From JAFGJQ01 sp964586145 (GTDB lineage Bacteria; Planctomycetota; Phycisphaerae; UBA1845), in contig CAZPHH010000009.1 of the NCBI GenBank assembly GCA_964586145.1, positions 12,085 through 76,084 on the forward strand: DNA of 64,000 bases, written 5' to 3'. Below are positions 33,207 through 42,315 of this stretch, in pieces; the first letter of the stretch is position 1, and each line of letters starts with the position of its first letter. The translations under genes and the position numbers were made by a program. The notes under the pieces are model-generated. The model was not told the origin of the DNA. It searched no databases and worked only from the letters and a program-made list of their open reading frames with translations.

Positions 33207-34531
33207 CGACCCTCAGACTCGATACCTCGGGTCTGCTGGATCGCATCGCGGCCAACGGCGTCGTCGGGGCCGGCGGGGCCGGCTTCCCCACGCACGTGAA
33301 GCTGGCCGGCAAGGTGGACACGGTCATTCTGAACGCCGCCGAGTGCGAGCCGCTGCTCCACAAGGACAAGGAAATGCTGCGGCGCTACCCGGAGCAGGTC
33401 CTGGCCGGTCTGGTCGCGGCAGGTGAACTGACGGGCGCGCGGGAGGTCATCGTCGGCGTCAAGGGCAAGTACGCCGAAGTGATCCGCCAAGTGCGTCCTC
33501 TCATGCCGTCGCACGGCCGCGTCGTGCCTCTTGCTGACGCCTATCCGGCCGGGGACGAGTTTATCCTGGTCTACGACGTGACGGGCCGGATCATTCCGCC
33601 CGGCGCCATTCCGCCGGTGGTCGGATGTGCCGTCCTGAACGTGGAGACCGCATACAACATCGGTGCCGGAAAGCCCGTTACAGAGAAGTTCCTCACGGTC
33701 GCCGGCGCCGTGAAGCGGCCGGTGACGCTTCGGGTCCCGGTGGGAATTCGCCTCGCGGAGGCCATCGATCTGGCCGGTGGGGCCACCGTTGACGATGCCC
33801 GCGTCCTGATCGGCGGAGTCATGATGGGGCAGCTTGCCGCTTCGCTCGATGAGCCCGTGACCAAGACCTGCGGCGGGCTCATCGTGCTGGGGCCGGACCA
33901 CATGCTCGTGCGGCGATACGAGAGCCCGTGGAAGGAAATCGCCCGCATCGGCGCCGGCGCCTGCGACCAGTGCACGTTCTGTACGGAATTCTGTCCGCGC
34001 TACCTGTTGGGCCACCCGATCGAGCCGCACAAGGCGATGCGGTCGCTCGGCTTCGTAGAGGATCGCGAGCCGACGGTCATCGGCACGCAGTTCTGCTGCG
34101 AGTGCAACCTCTGCACGATGATCGCCTGCCCGGAGGATCTGGACCCCAAGAACGTCTGTACGCACAACAAGCGCCGGCTCGCCGCTGAGGGCCGCCAGTG
34201 GAGGGTCGACGCCAATCCGGACCGCGCCCGATTGCACATGGACGACCGGCGCGTTCCGATCAGCCGGCTCATCCGGAAGCTCGGGCTGTCGCAGTTCACG
34301 AACGAAGGTCCGCTGGAAGAGCCGGGCTACCGACCGGCCCGCGTGGTTCTGCCCCTCAAGCAACATGCAGGCGCGCCGGCAGAGCCGGTTGTGTCTTCCG
34401 GGGCCCGCGTGCGCCTCGGCGACGTGGTGGCGCGTCCGCCGAAGGACGCGCTGGGCGCCGTGATCCACGCCACCATCGACGGGGTCTGTGAGGTGTCGAA
34501 AGGCCAGGTAATCATCGCGGCGGCCGGATGA
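33203..34531 (+). CDS. pduS: Flavo-iron-sulfur protein PduS (RnfC-like)
   Basis: A 442-residue RnfC-like protein: a glycine-rich nucleotide/flavin site (GVVGAGGAGFPTH), the NAAECEP and EVIVGVKGKY blocks, a SLBB-like segment (about 160-230) and two 4Fe-4S motifs (C254, C257, C260, C264 and C299, C301 or C304, C309), plus a lipoyl-like C-terminal domain. PduS-type proteins oxidise NADH or reduce cofactors at the shell. It starts with the ATG at 33203 overlapping the aldolase stop, and its stop overlaps the BMC-T gene. Confidence 0.92.
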   Translation: MTTLRLDTSGLLDRIAANGVVGAGGAGFPTHVKLAGKVDTVILNAAECEPLLHKDKEMLRRYPEQVLAGLVAAGELTGAREVIVGVKGKYAEVIRQVRPLMPSHGRVVPLADAYPAGDEFILVYDVTGRIIPPGAIPPVVGCAVLNVETAYNIGAGKPVTEKFLTVAGAVKRPVTLRVPVGIRLAEAIDLAGGATVDDARVLIGGVMMGQLAASLDEPVTKTCGGLIVLGPDHMLVRRYESPWKEIARIGAGACDQCTFCTEFCPRYLLGHPIEPHKAMRSLGFVEDREPTVIGTQFCCECNLCTMIACPEDLDPKNVCTHNKRRLAAEGRQWRVDANPDRARLHMDDRRVPISRLIRKLGLSQFTNEGPLEEPGYRPARVVLPLKQHAGAPAEPVVSSGARVRLGDVVARPPKDALGAVIHATIDGVCEVSKGQVIIAAAG

Positions 34532-35127
34532 CGTTGGAGCAATCACACATGCTCGAATCCGTGGGAATCATCGAATTGACCAGCGTGGGCATCGGATACG
34601 TCGTGCAGGACGCCATGCTCAAGGCGGCGGACGTCCGGCTGGTCCTGGGCCGCACCATCTGCTCCGGCAAATACATCATCGCGGTCACCGGCCAGGTGGC
34701 GGCCGTCACGGCCGCCGTTGAGAATGGCCTGGAAGCGGCGCCGGATGGCGTCATCGATCACTGCATCATCCCGCGGATTCACCCGACCGTATTCCGGGCG
34801 CTGGGCGGCGGCGTGGAATTGCACGTGCCGCACGCCGGCGTGGACGCGGAACACCCGCCCAAGGCGCTCGGCGTCGTCGAGACGTTCTCCGGCGTCAGCG
34901 TATTGGAGGCAGCCGACGCCGCGGCAAAGGCCGCAAACGTCGCACTCTTCCGCATCCACATGGCCATGGCCCTGGGCGGCAAGGGCTACATGCTGATGGC
35001 CGGCACGGTGTCGGACGTGCAGGCGTCCGTTGCGGCCGCCGCGGAAATCGTACGCAGGAAGGGCCTCCTCGTCTCCGCCGTTACCATCCCCGGCCCCTCG
35101 CGCGAACTGTTCTCCGAATACCTGTAG
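34528..35127 (+). CDS. pduT: Tandem BMC-T trimeric shell protein (PduT type, 4Fe-4S pore)
   Basis: A 199-residue protein of two fused BMC domains (first from SVGIIELTSVGIGYVVQDAMLKAADV, second from ALGVVETFSGVSVLEAADAAAKAANV). Cys45 in GRTICSGK matches the pore cysteine of PduT, three of which in the trimer hold a 4Fe-4S cluster. Directly after pduS, it is the expected electron conduit through the shell. It is the last gene of the locus. Confidence 0.93.
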   Translation: MTLEQSHMLESVGIIELTSVGIGYVVQDAMLKAADVRLVLGRTICSGKYIIAVTGQVAAVTAAVENGLEAAPDGVIDHCIIPRIHPTVFRALGGGVELHVPHAGVDAEHPPKALGVVETFSGVSVLEAADAAAKAANVALFRIHMAMALGGKGYMLMAGTVSDVQASVAAAAEIVRRKGLLVSAVTIPGPSRELFSEYL

Positions 35128-35598
35128 GGCGTCGCCGCCGACAACGGCCGCGTTTTCCCGCTATCGCACACGGTGCGACCGCACGCTTCCCCACCCTCCC
35201 GGCCAGCCTTGCCGCCACCCTCCGTGTTCGCGACATCCCCCGCTTCGGAGCATCCAGCGCAACGCGCATAAAATTGGGCAGGCTTCTCAGCCTGCCCGAT
35301 GGGACTTCCCCACGAGACTCGCACCACTCCCTGCTCTCCCCGCGAGCTCGCCGGGAACCCCCATGCCCTCTCCCCACCCATCCCCCCTTGTGACCCCTCG
35401 CGTTCACCCCATCGGCCCGATGGGCATAACCTACCTCAGGACAGTCTGGATGTCAAGCCATCCAGGAACTTTTTTACCCAATATCTGCTCGCTTACGTAA
35501 CGAATTGCAAAACAACAAGTTACGGAGATTCCCAAAAGAAGGATCGCCAGGAGCTTCTTGAGCCGTGAGCTGGAGAAACTCGACTCCGCCCGAGGACG
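35128..35598. other. Intergenic region after the microcompartment locus
   Basis: About 470 bp without a supported gene between the convergent BMC-T and glycosyltransferase genes. It holds the hairpin described at 35276-35297. The right half (35440-35560) is noticeably A+T richer than the surroundings. Confidence 0.6.
35276..35297 (-). terminator. Hairpin, possible terminator for the leftward glycosyltransferase gene
   Basis: A perfect 9-bp stem (GGGCAGGCT / AGCCTGCCC) with a four-base loop. On the minus strand it is followed by AATTTTAT; on the plus strand no T run follows. It lies about 300 nt past the stop of the leftward gene. Confidence 0.4.
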
Positions 35599-37173
35599 CT
35601 ACCGTCGCTCCGGCCCGTTGCCGATCCGAGCGGCCGCCTCGGCCGGAACCTCGTGCGGCGGAATCGCCGGGTCGCCAGCCTTAGCCAGCCATGGGCTCAG
35701 CAAGGTGGTGAGCCCCACGTAGAGGAAGCCCACGGCAAACAGAGACATGAAGAAGGCGCCGATGGTGATCCATCCGCTGCGGATGCACAGGACCAGGCAG
35801 ACGAACATGTTGGCGCCCATGACGATTTCCACAATCGCCAGCCAGGGCACCCGGCGGCGCCGCTTGGAGTACGCGGTCCGCTGCCGCCAGGCCCGCTCCT
35901 GCGAGCTGGCCACGCCGAATTTGGGCGTACGCACGAACTCGCTGACCTTCCCCGTGAACCCCTCCAGCGTGGCCAGGGCGTTGTTGTAGCAGATGCCGAT
36001 GCCCAGCGCCATCAGGAACGGCAGATACTTGAGGCTCTCCACCCACGTGCGCTGCAGCTCACGTTGGCTGCACACGTAGAAGCTGCTGGCCGAACAGGTA
36101 GCCACGATGAACAGCGACACGTCCACCAGATAGATCCGGAACGGGGAGGCCGGTGCCCCGCCCCACCGCAACAGCAGCACGGGCAGCAGCAGCAGCGTGA
36201 GGGCGACCATGTACAGGTAGACCGTGCAACTGGTCAGATGGAAGAACGCCTCCACCTTGATTCGCACCGGCAGTCGCGACCGCAGGATTTTCGGAAGCAG
36301 TTTGCGGCAGGTCTGGGCGCCCCCCTTGGCCCAGCGATGCTGCTGGGATTTGAACGCCGCCATGTCTGGCGGCAGTTCCGCCGGGGAGGCCACGGTGGGC
36401 AGAAACAGGAACTTCCATCCCTTGAGCTGCGCGCGATAGGACAGATCGAGGTCTTCGGTCAGGGTGTCATGCTCCCAGCCGCCGGCGTCCTGAATGCACG
36501 ACTTGCGCCAGATGCCCGCCGTGCCGTTGAAACTCATGAAGCGTCCACTGCGATTGCGTGCCCCGTGCTCCATCACGAAATGCCCGTCCAGCAGAATCGC
36601 CTGAGTCCGGGTCAGCAGCGAGTGCTCGCGGTTGATGTGCTCCCAACGGGCCTGCACCATGCCGACGCGACTGTCCGTGAAGTAGTGAACGGTGTCCGTC
36701 AGGATGTTCGTCGGCGGCACGAAGTCTGCATCAAAGATGCACACAAACTCCCCTGTCGCGGTCTTCAGGCCGTTCTCCAGGGCGCCGGCCTTGTAGCCAG
36801 TGCGGTCGGTCCGGTGAATGTACTCGATGTCGTGCCCCTCGCGCCGCATTCGATCCACCGCGGCCTGCGCAATCTCCACGGTGTCGTCCGTGGAATCGTC
36901 CAGCACCTGGATCTGCAGGCGATCGCGGGGGTACTCCACTTCACACGTGGTCTCGATGATCCGCTCGGCCACGTAGCGCTCGTTGTACATCGGGAGCTGA
37001 ATCGTGACGCGCGGCATTTCGTCAAACCGGACGGGCGGCTTCTTCGGCACGTTCCGCGCGTGCTTGTAGTACAGATACACCAGGTGGTACCGGTGCAGTC
37101 CGTACAAGCAGATCATCAGCATGATCAGACTGTACAGCCCGTAGATCACGTAGTTAAGCGTGTAGTGCGGCAT
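35599..37173 (-). CDS. Membrane family 2 glycosyltransferase (cellulose/mannan synthase-like)
   Basis: A 524-residue processive GT2: an N-terminal membrane helix (about 8-27), a cytoplasmic catalytic domain with LDDSTDDT, DADFVPPTN, TEDLDLSYRAQLKG and the QQHRW motif (Q-x-x-R-W), then four to five C-terminal membrane helices. The family builds beta-linked polysaccharides (cellulose, mannan, glucomannan) and extrudes them through its own membrane channel; the sugar cannot be read from sequence. There is no PilZ domain or neighbouring bcs genes. Confidence 0.87.
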   Translation of the reverse strand: MPHYTLNYVIYGLYSLIMLMICLYGLHRYHLVYLYYKHARNVPKKPPVRFDEMPRVTIQLPMYNERYVAERIIETTCEVEYPRDRLQIQVLDDSTDDTVEIAQAAVDRMRREGHDIEYIHRTDRTGYKAGALENGLKTATGEFVCIFDADFVPPTNILTDTVHYFTDSRVGMVQARWEHINREHSLLTRTQAILLDGHFVMEHGARNRSGRFMSFNGTAGIWRKSCIQDAGGWEHDTLTEDLDLSYRAQLKGWKFLFLPTVASPAELPPDMAAFKSQQHRWAKGGAQTCRKLLPKILRSRLPVRIKVEAFFHLTSCTVYLYMVALTLLLLPVLLLRWGGAPASPFRIYLVDVSLFIVATCSASSFYVCSQRELQRTWVESLKYLPFLMALGIGICYNNALATLEGFTGKVSEFVRTPKFGVASSQERAWRQRTAYSKRRRRVPWLAIVEIVMGANMFVCLVLCIRSGWITIGAFFMSLFAVGFLYVGLTTLLSPWLAKAGDPAIPPHEVPAEAAARIGNGPERR

Positions 37174-37254
37174 GTGCGAAACTCATCCCTTGGCGCCCGA
37201 CCCCGGACGGGCGTTCCGCGCCTTCCTCGCCCTCATCCGCAAGGAGGGTGTTTC

Positions 37255-37283
37255 ATTCTAGCCGGAAGTGGTTCTGGTGACAA
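37255..37283 (-). promoter_or_regulatory. Promoter of the GT2 synthase gene
   Basis: TTGTCA (37283-37278), a 17-bp spacer and TAGAAT (37260-37255) on the minus strand, giving a leader of about 75 nt before the ATG at 37173. Confidence 0.6.
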
Positions 37284-37321
37284 CAGTTACCGGCATGCCC
37301 GATCCCGGCCCCATCGCGTCC

Positions 37322-37747
37322 CTACTCACTCAGCGCCGCGTGAAGGGCCTCAACCAGCGCTTCCGCCCGACCCGGCTCATACCGCCCGGGGCGCCACCGA
37401 TAGCCCAGCCCGTCGCCCTCCCGCCGCGGAATCAGGTGGAAGTGAAGGTGCATGACCTCCTGACCGGCCACCCGCCCGTTGTTCTGGAGCACGTTATACC
37501 CGTCGGCGGCCACGACGTTCCGAATCGCTCGTCCCAGCCGGGGCAACGACCGGCACAGCCCGGCGGCCTGCGACTCATCCAAATCGTCCAGCGCCACGAT
37601 GTGGTCCCGGGGCACCCAGAGAATGTGCCCTTCCGCCAGCGGGCCGATGTCGAGGAACGCCAGCCCGTGCTCCGTTTCAAGGACTTTGTGGCAGGGGATT
37701 TCGCCGTGGATGATCCGGCAGAAGATGCACTGGGGGTCCCGAGGCAT
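37322..37747 (-). CDS. HIT-family nucleotide hydrolase/transferase
   Basis: A 141-residue histidine-triad protein with CxxC near the start (CIFCRIIHGEIPCHKV), the GHILWVPRDH strand and the catalytic HLHFHLIPR. Such proteins (Hint branch) hydrolyse AMP-lysine or AMP-N phosphoramidates. It lies downstream of rplQ on the same strand. Confidence 0.93.
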   Translation of the reverse strand: MPRDPQCIFCRIIHGEIPCHKVLETEHGLAFLDIGPLAEGHILWVPRDHIVALDDLDESQAAGLCRSLPRLGRAIRNVVAADGYNVLQNNGRVAGQEVMHLHFHLIPRREGDGLGYRWRPGRYEPGRAEALVEALHAALSE

Positions 37748-37840
37748 GGTCGCTTCCCTCCATGGCGTCCGGGCTGTCGCCCGTCCTCGGTCGACTCAGG
37801 CCTGGCCACCAGCCGCCCGCAACGAGAGGTCTGCGCCCCC

Positions 37841-38506
37841 TTACTCGGCCGGCGCGTCGGCCCCGTTGGCGGCCTTGCCCTCGGCCCCGACCCGACTGGT
37901 CTTGACGCCTTTGCGGGTCATGGCTACGGCGAACGCATAGCGGGCGTCGGCCCGGCGATGTCGCGCGGTCTTGGGCGAACGGGCCACGGGGCCCGGCCCC
38001 TTCTCCTCTCCAACCAGTTGAACGATCGCCTGGGGGCTGTGGTCGCCGATGCGCGGGCGGGCCACTCGAATGATCCGGGTGTATCCGCCGTTTCGGTCGG
38101 CATACCGGGGTGCGATGGTGTTGATCAGCCGATGCGTCACGGACTCGCCGGTGAAGGCAAGGCGACCGCGCGGCTGCCCCGTGCGGTGTCGGCGCCCGCT
38201 GCGATACCGCAGCGCTGCCTGACGCTTTGCATCGGGCATGCCGTCATACGCCTCCTGATGCTCGGCCGGAATCAAGGTGCGGTCCGACAGGAGCTTGTGA
38301 ATCTGCCGACGGGCCGTCTGACTCCCGTTCTGGGCCTCCTTCGCCAGGGTGATGAGCTTCTCCGCAAACGGACGGATGTCCTTCGCCTTGGCCAGCGTGG
38401 TCTTCACCTCGCCGTGCTCGAGGAGGCTCTGGGCAAGGTTGCGCTGCATGGCCCGGCGATGCGCCGAGGTCCGGTTCAACTTCTTCTTGGATATACGGTG
38501 TCTCAT
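37841..38506 (-). CDS. rplQ: Ribosomal protein L17, C-terminally extended
   Basis: L17 core (MRHRISKKKLNRTSAHRRAMQRNL, then VKTTLAKAKDIRPFAEKLITLAKEA) in residues 1-about 185, followed by an Ala/Lys/Gly-rich tail. At 221 residues it is almost twice the usual 120-130; the core also carries inserts between the standard strands. It is the last gene of the alpha part of the cluster, just after rpoA. Confidence 0.92.
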   Translation of the reverse strand: MRHRISKKKLNRTSAHRRAMQRNLAQSLLEHGEVKTTLAKAKDIRPFAEKLITLAKEAQNGSQTARRQIHKLLSDRTLIPAEHQEAYDGMPDAKRQAALRYRSGRRHRTGQPRGRLAFTGESVTHRLINTIAPRYADRNGGYTRIIRVARPRIGDHSPQAIVQLVGEEKGPGPVARSPKTARHRRADARYAFAVAMTRKGVKTSRVGAEGKAANGADAPAE

Positions 38507-38618
38507 GGTCCTCGACCGTCCACTTCACGGAACCACGGCTGTCCGCTTCGCGGCCGACAGCCCTTGCGATATCTCTGACTACCTCCGAGCGGGCAGACGC
38601 GCCATTCCGGCGCGGGCC

Positions 38619-39707
38619 TCACACACTCTCCAGAGGTTCCTGCTCCATACCACTGCCGATGCCCTCGGTGTCCGATTCGCTCAGCCCGGCGCCGGGGGGC
38701 AAACCCTCCGGCCGCCCGCCGCCGATGCTCATGCCCAGCGTCAGGCCAAGGTCCGCCAGCTTGCGTCGCACCTCCCGCAGGGACGTCTTGCCGAAGCTGC
38801 GTACGCGGAGCAGGTCGGCCTCCGTCTTGCGGATGAGCTCGCCGATCGTGGCCACCCGCGCCGACTCCAGGCAGTTGCTCGCCCGAACGGAAAGCTCCAA
38901 ATCCGCGATGGGGCGAGCCAGGGTGGCCTGCATTTCGGAATCCAGCCGCTCCTCGATCACCGGACGGTGCGGCGTCTCGGTCACGACATCGTGCCCGAGC
39001 TCGTAGTACTGGACAAACGGGTTGAGGTGCTTGCGGAGGATCTTGGCCGCCTCCACCACCGCATCCTCCGGAAGCAGCGTCCCGCGCGTCCAGACTTCGA
39101 GAATCAGCCGGTCGTAGTTCGTGCGCTGTCCGACACGCGTGTCCTCCGTCCGGTATCGCACCCGCACCACGGGCGAAAAGACCGAATCGACCGGAATCAC
39201 GCCAAGCTGCTGCTCCGGGCCCTCGTTCTCCTCGGCCGGCCGGTATCCTCGGCCCTTTCCGACCGTCATCTCCATCTCGAAGGGCACATCGTCTGTGAGC
39301 GTGCAAAGGAGCTGGTCCTGGTTGACGATCTCGGCACCGGCTTCGGCCTCGATCGCCGAAGCGCGGATCTCGCCCGCCTTCGAGGCCGCGACCCGCATCG
39401 TTTTGACTGTCTCCTCGTCTCCCTCCACCTGCACGACCAGGCTCTTGACGTTCAGGATGATGTCGGTCACGTCCTCCAGCACGCCGGGCAGGGAGGTGAA
39501 CTCGTGCGACGCCCCCGTAATTTTTACGGCGGTCACCGCCGCGCCCTCCAGGCTCGACAGGAGAATCCGCCGGAGGGAGTTGCCCACCGTCGTCCCGAAC
39601 CCTCGCTCGAACGGTTCAATAATGAACCGTCCATATGTGGGCGTGCATACCGTCTCATCCTTGACAACCCGGCTCGGCAGTTCCAACCCTCGCCACCTGA
39701 TACGCAT
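38619..39707 (-). CDS. rpoA: RNA polymerase alpha subunit
   Basis: A 362-residue alpha subunit: N-terminal assembly domain (FEPLERGFGTTxGNSLRRILLSS-type motif, here FERGFGTTVGNSLRRILLSS) and C-terminal domain (LELSVRASNCLESARVATIGELIRKTEADLL, FGKTSLREVRRKLADLGL) that contacts activators and UP elements. An acidic, Gly-rich tail extends past the usual end. GGAGGAG upstream supports the ATG at 39707 over 39761. Confidence 0.96.
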   Translation of the reverse strand: MRIRWRGLELPSRVVKDETVCTPTYGRFIIEPFERGFGTTVGNSLRRILLSSLEGAAVTAVKITGASHEFTSLPGVLEDVTDIILNVKSLVVQVEGDEETVKTMRVAASKAGEIRASAIEAEAGAEIVNQDQLLCTLTDDVPFEMEMTVGKGRGYRPAEENEGPEQQLGVIPVDSVFSPVVRVRYRTEDTRVGQRTNYDRLILEVWTRGTLLPEDAVVEAAKILRKHLNPFVQYYELGHDVVTETPHRPVIEERLDSEMQATLARPIADLELSVRASNCLESARVATIGELIRKTEADLLRVRSFGKTSLREVRRKLADLGLTLGMSIGGGRPEGLPPGAGLSESDTEGIGSGMEQEPLESV

Positions 39708-39789
39708 CGACTTGATCTCCTCCGCGGGGTTACATCGATGAATCGCGGTCCGGCTCGTCACAGGCCGCAGGCCCGTCTCACCGGCGGGC

Positions 39790-40425
39790 CTAGCGGCTGC
39801 ACATTTCCACGATCAGTTGCGTCTGCACCGCAGGCACCTGGGCGTCCTCGGGGCCGGGCAGCGCCACCACCTGCGCCTCCAGCCGGTTCACGTCCAGACT
39901 CAGCCACGGCTGCACCTGCGGCGTCCCCTCGCCGAGAGTCGCGCGGATGAACTTCTGACTGCTTTCCGTCGGCCGCGCGCCGATCTTGTCTCCCACGGAC
40001 ACCAGGTATCCCGGACGGTTCACTTTGCGACCGTTCACGTGGATGTGACCGTGCCCGATGACCTGCCGCGCCGACCGGCGCGACGGGGCAAATCCCAGCT
40101 TATGCACGACGTTGTCCAAACGGCGCTCCACGGTGATCAGCAGCGCGTCGCCCGTGTTGATGCGGGCCCGCTCCGCCATCCGGAAGTACACCATGAATTG
40201 CCGCTCCAGAAGCCCGTAGTACCGTTTGAACTTCTGCTTCTCCCGAAGCCGCACGCCGTAGGAACTCGCCTGACGCCGCCGGCGGAACGCATGCATGCCC
40301 GGCGGGAAGTTCCGCCACTGCCGCTCCAGCGGGCACTTGGCCGTCTCACAGCGCACACCCTTGAGGTGAAGCTTCTTGCCCTCTCGCCGACATTGCCGGC
40401 ACGCCGGCCCCAGATATCGTCCCAT
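39790..40425 (-). CDS. rpsD: Ribosomal protein S4
   Basis: A 211-residue S4 that keeps the zinc-type N-terminus (CRQCRREGKKLHLKGVRC, then AKC), so it is the C+ form, followed by the S4 RNA-binding domain (RLDNVVHKLGFAPSRRSARQ). In many bacteria S4 represses the alpha operon. The ATG at 40425 matches the conserved MGRYLGP start. Confidence 0.95.
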   Translation of the reverse strand: MGRYLGPACRQCRREGKKLHLKGVRCETAKCPLERQWRNFPPGMHAFRRRRQASSYGVRLREKQKFKRYYGLLERQFMVYFRMAERARINTGDALLITVERRLDNVVHKLGFAPSRRSARQVIGHGHIHVNGRKVNRPGYLVSVGDKIGARPTESSQKFIRATLGEGTPQVQPWLSLDVNRLEAQVVALPGPEDAQVPAVQTQLIVEMCSR

Positions 40426-40499
40426 GACTGCTCGCCTGATCCAATCGTTCGTTTCCGTCCCGATTCCGCGGTCGGCACCCGGCCGCCGCGTGGACGGGC

Positions 40500-40886
40500 C
40501 TAGACCCGCCGCCGCTTCGCCGGTCGGCATCCATTGTGCGGCAAAGGAGTTACATCTTCAATAGACTGAATATTCATCCCCGCCGCCTGCAGGGCCGTGA
40601 TCGCCGACTCACGGCCGGACCCCGGCCCCTTCACCCGGACCTCCAACTCCACGATGCCGTACTTCTTGGCCGCCTGGGCCGCCTGCTCCGCCGCACGCTG
40701 GGCCGCGAAGGGCGTGCTCTTGCGCGTCCCCTTGAATCCCACCGTGCCCGCGGACGACCAGCACAGCACCTCGCCGCTCAGGTCGGTGATGGTCACCATG
40801 GTGTTGTTGAACGTGGCCTTGATATGGGCGATCCCCCGGGCCACGCTACGACGCGTTTTTCGCTTGCCGGATGCCTTCTTAGCCAC
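40500..40886 (-). CDS. rpsK: Ribosomal protein S11
   Basis: A 128-residue S11 with a Lys-rich N-terminus, GIAHIKATFNNTMVTITD, and the C-terminal PHNGCRPAKRRRV. It overlaps rpsM by 8 bp. Confidence 0.97.
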   Translation of the reverse strand: MAKKASGKRKTRRSVARGIAHIKATFNNTMVTITDLSGEVLCWSSAGTVGFKGTRKSTPFAAQRAAEQAAQAAKKYGIVELEVRVKGPGSGRESAITALQAAGMNIQSIEDVTPLPHNGCRPAKRRRV

Positions 40887-41268
40887 GATGCAACTCCTTC
40901 ACACCCTTCTTGCCGGCCACCGTCTTGCGCGGGCCTTTTCGCGTTCGGGCGTTCGTTCGCGTCCGCTGCCCCCGGGTGGGCAGACCCCGGCGGTGCCGCA
41001 TGCCCCGGTAGCACCGGATGTCCCGCAGACGCGCGATGTTCGCGTTGACGATCCGACGGAGCTGGCCTTCCACCTGGTAGTTCCGGTCGATCACCGACGC
41101 CACTCGCGAAATCTCGTCTTCGGTGAGGTTCTTCGCTCGCACCGCGGGGTCAATGCCGGCCTCCTTGCACACCTGCACGGCGGTATGCGGACCCACCCCG
41201 TAGATGTACGTCAGTGCGATCCGAAGCTGCTTGTCATTCGGAATGTCAACGCCTGCTACACGTGGCAC
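40879..41268 (-). CDS. rpsM: Ribosomal protein S13
   Basis: A 129-residue S13 (MPRVAGVDIPNDKQLRIALTY ... RGMRHRRGLPTRGQRTRTNARTRKG). Normal length and basic C-terminal tail reaching into the P site. Follows rpmJ by 19 bp. Confidence 0.97.
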   Translation of the reverse strand: MPRVAGVDIPNDKQLRIALTYIYGVGPHTAVQVCKEAGIDPAVRAKNLTEDEISRVASVIDRNYQVEGQLRRIVNANIARLRDIRCYRGMRHRRGLPTRGQRTRTNARTRKGPRKTVAGKKGVKELHRG

Positions 41269-41287
41269 GCCTGGTCTCCTTCGCCGG

Positions 41288-41401
41288 TCAACCCTGACGC
41301 TGCTTGTGACGCGGATTCGTACAGATCACCCGCACCACACCCTTTCGCTTGACAATTCGGCAGTTCTCACAGATCCGCCGAACACTCGCTCGAACCTTCA
41401 T
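41288..41401 (-). CDS. rpmJ: Ribosomal protein L36
   Basis: A 37-residue L36 with the zinc ribbon residues (CENCRIVKRKGVVRVICTNPRHKQRQG: Cys11, Cys14, Cys27, His32). Zinc-binding form. Its ATG overlaps the stop of map as ATGA; infA, usually directly upstream, is absent. Confidence 0.95.
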   Translation of the reverse strand: MKVRASVRRICENCRIVKRKGVVRVICTNPRHKQRQG

Positions 41402-42249
41402 CTCGATCCCTGCCTTTCGACACCCGGCGACCACCCCGGCTCGGTCCGTCCGTCGCTCAGCACGTCCGAACCCGATGCAGTGACCGCAACGGTGTGCTCG
41501 AAATGCGCAGACGGCCTGCCGTCCCGCGTCACCACCGTCCAACTGTCCGACGTCGCCTTCGTCTCATGCGTTCCCAGGTTGACCATCGGTTCGATGGCCA
41601 GCACCAGGCCCGGCTCCAGCCGGAAATCCTCGCTACGGCGCTGCCCGTCCCAGTAGTTCGGGACCTTCGGCTCCTCGTGCATCTGCCGGCCGATCCCGTG
41701 CCCCACAAAATCCCGCACGACCGACAGGTTCTGCCCCTCCACGTACGCCTGCATGGCCCGGGCCACCTCGCTCCAACAGCGGCCGGGCCGAATTTCCTGG
41801 ACGGCCAGGGTCAGCGCCTCTTCGGTCACCCGCAACAGGTGCTCCGCTTCCGCCGACACTCGCCCGACGCCCAGCGTCACCGCGGCGTCGCCGCAGTATC
41901 CCTTCAGCCGCACGCCGCAATCGATGCTGACGATGTCTCCTTCGATCAGCACCCGGTCACCCGGAATGCCGTGGACAATCTGCTCGTTCACGCTGATGCA
42001 CAGCGCCGCGGGGAACGGGAAACGGGCCTGCGGATTGACCACCCCCTTGAACAGGGGCGCCGCCCCGCACTCCGCAATGATCTCCTCCGCATGCCGATTC
42101 AGGGCGCCCGTCACGACGCCCGGCTTCACCAGCCCCCGCATCTCCTCCAGCACGCGGTACACCACCGCGTTCGCCCGACGCATCAACTCGATCTCTCGCC
42201 GGCTCTTCAGCACAATCCCGCCGGGCACCGGTCGACTGCTTCCCATCAT
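41398..42249 (-). CDS. map: Methionine aminopeptidase
   Basis: A 283-residue type I enzyme that removes the initiator methionine. Metal ligands are visible in SIDCGVRLKGYCGDAAVT (two Asp), FVGHGIGRQMHEEPKVPNY (His), AIEPMVN (Glu) and FEHTVAVT (Glu). It is about 20-30 residues longer than usual at the C-terminus, a tail rich in Gly and Asp. It is placed between secY and rpmJ; adk, the usual gene here, is missing. Confidence 0.95.
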   Translation of the reverse strand: MMGSSRPVPGGIVLKSRREIELMRRANAVVYRVLEEMRGLVKPGVVTGALNRHAEEIIAECGAAPLFKGVVNPQARFPFPAALCISVNEQIVHGIPGDRVLIEGDIVSIDCGVRLKGYCGDAAVTLGVGRVSAEAEHLLRVTEEALTLAVQEIRPGRCWSEVARAMQAYVEGQNLSVVRDFVGHGIGRQMHEEPKVPNYWDGQRRSEDFRLEPGLVLAIEPMVNLGTHETKATSDSWTVVTRDGRPSAHFEHTVAVTASGSDVLSDGRTEPGWSPGVERQGSR

Positions 42250-42315
42250 CTCCGCTTGCCTTCCGGTTCCGGACGCCGCGTCCGCAACCGCCCGCCGGCC
42301 GACATGGCCCGGCGA

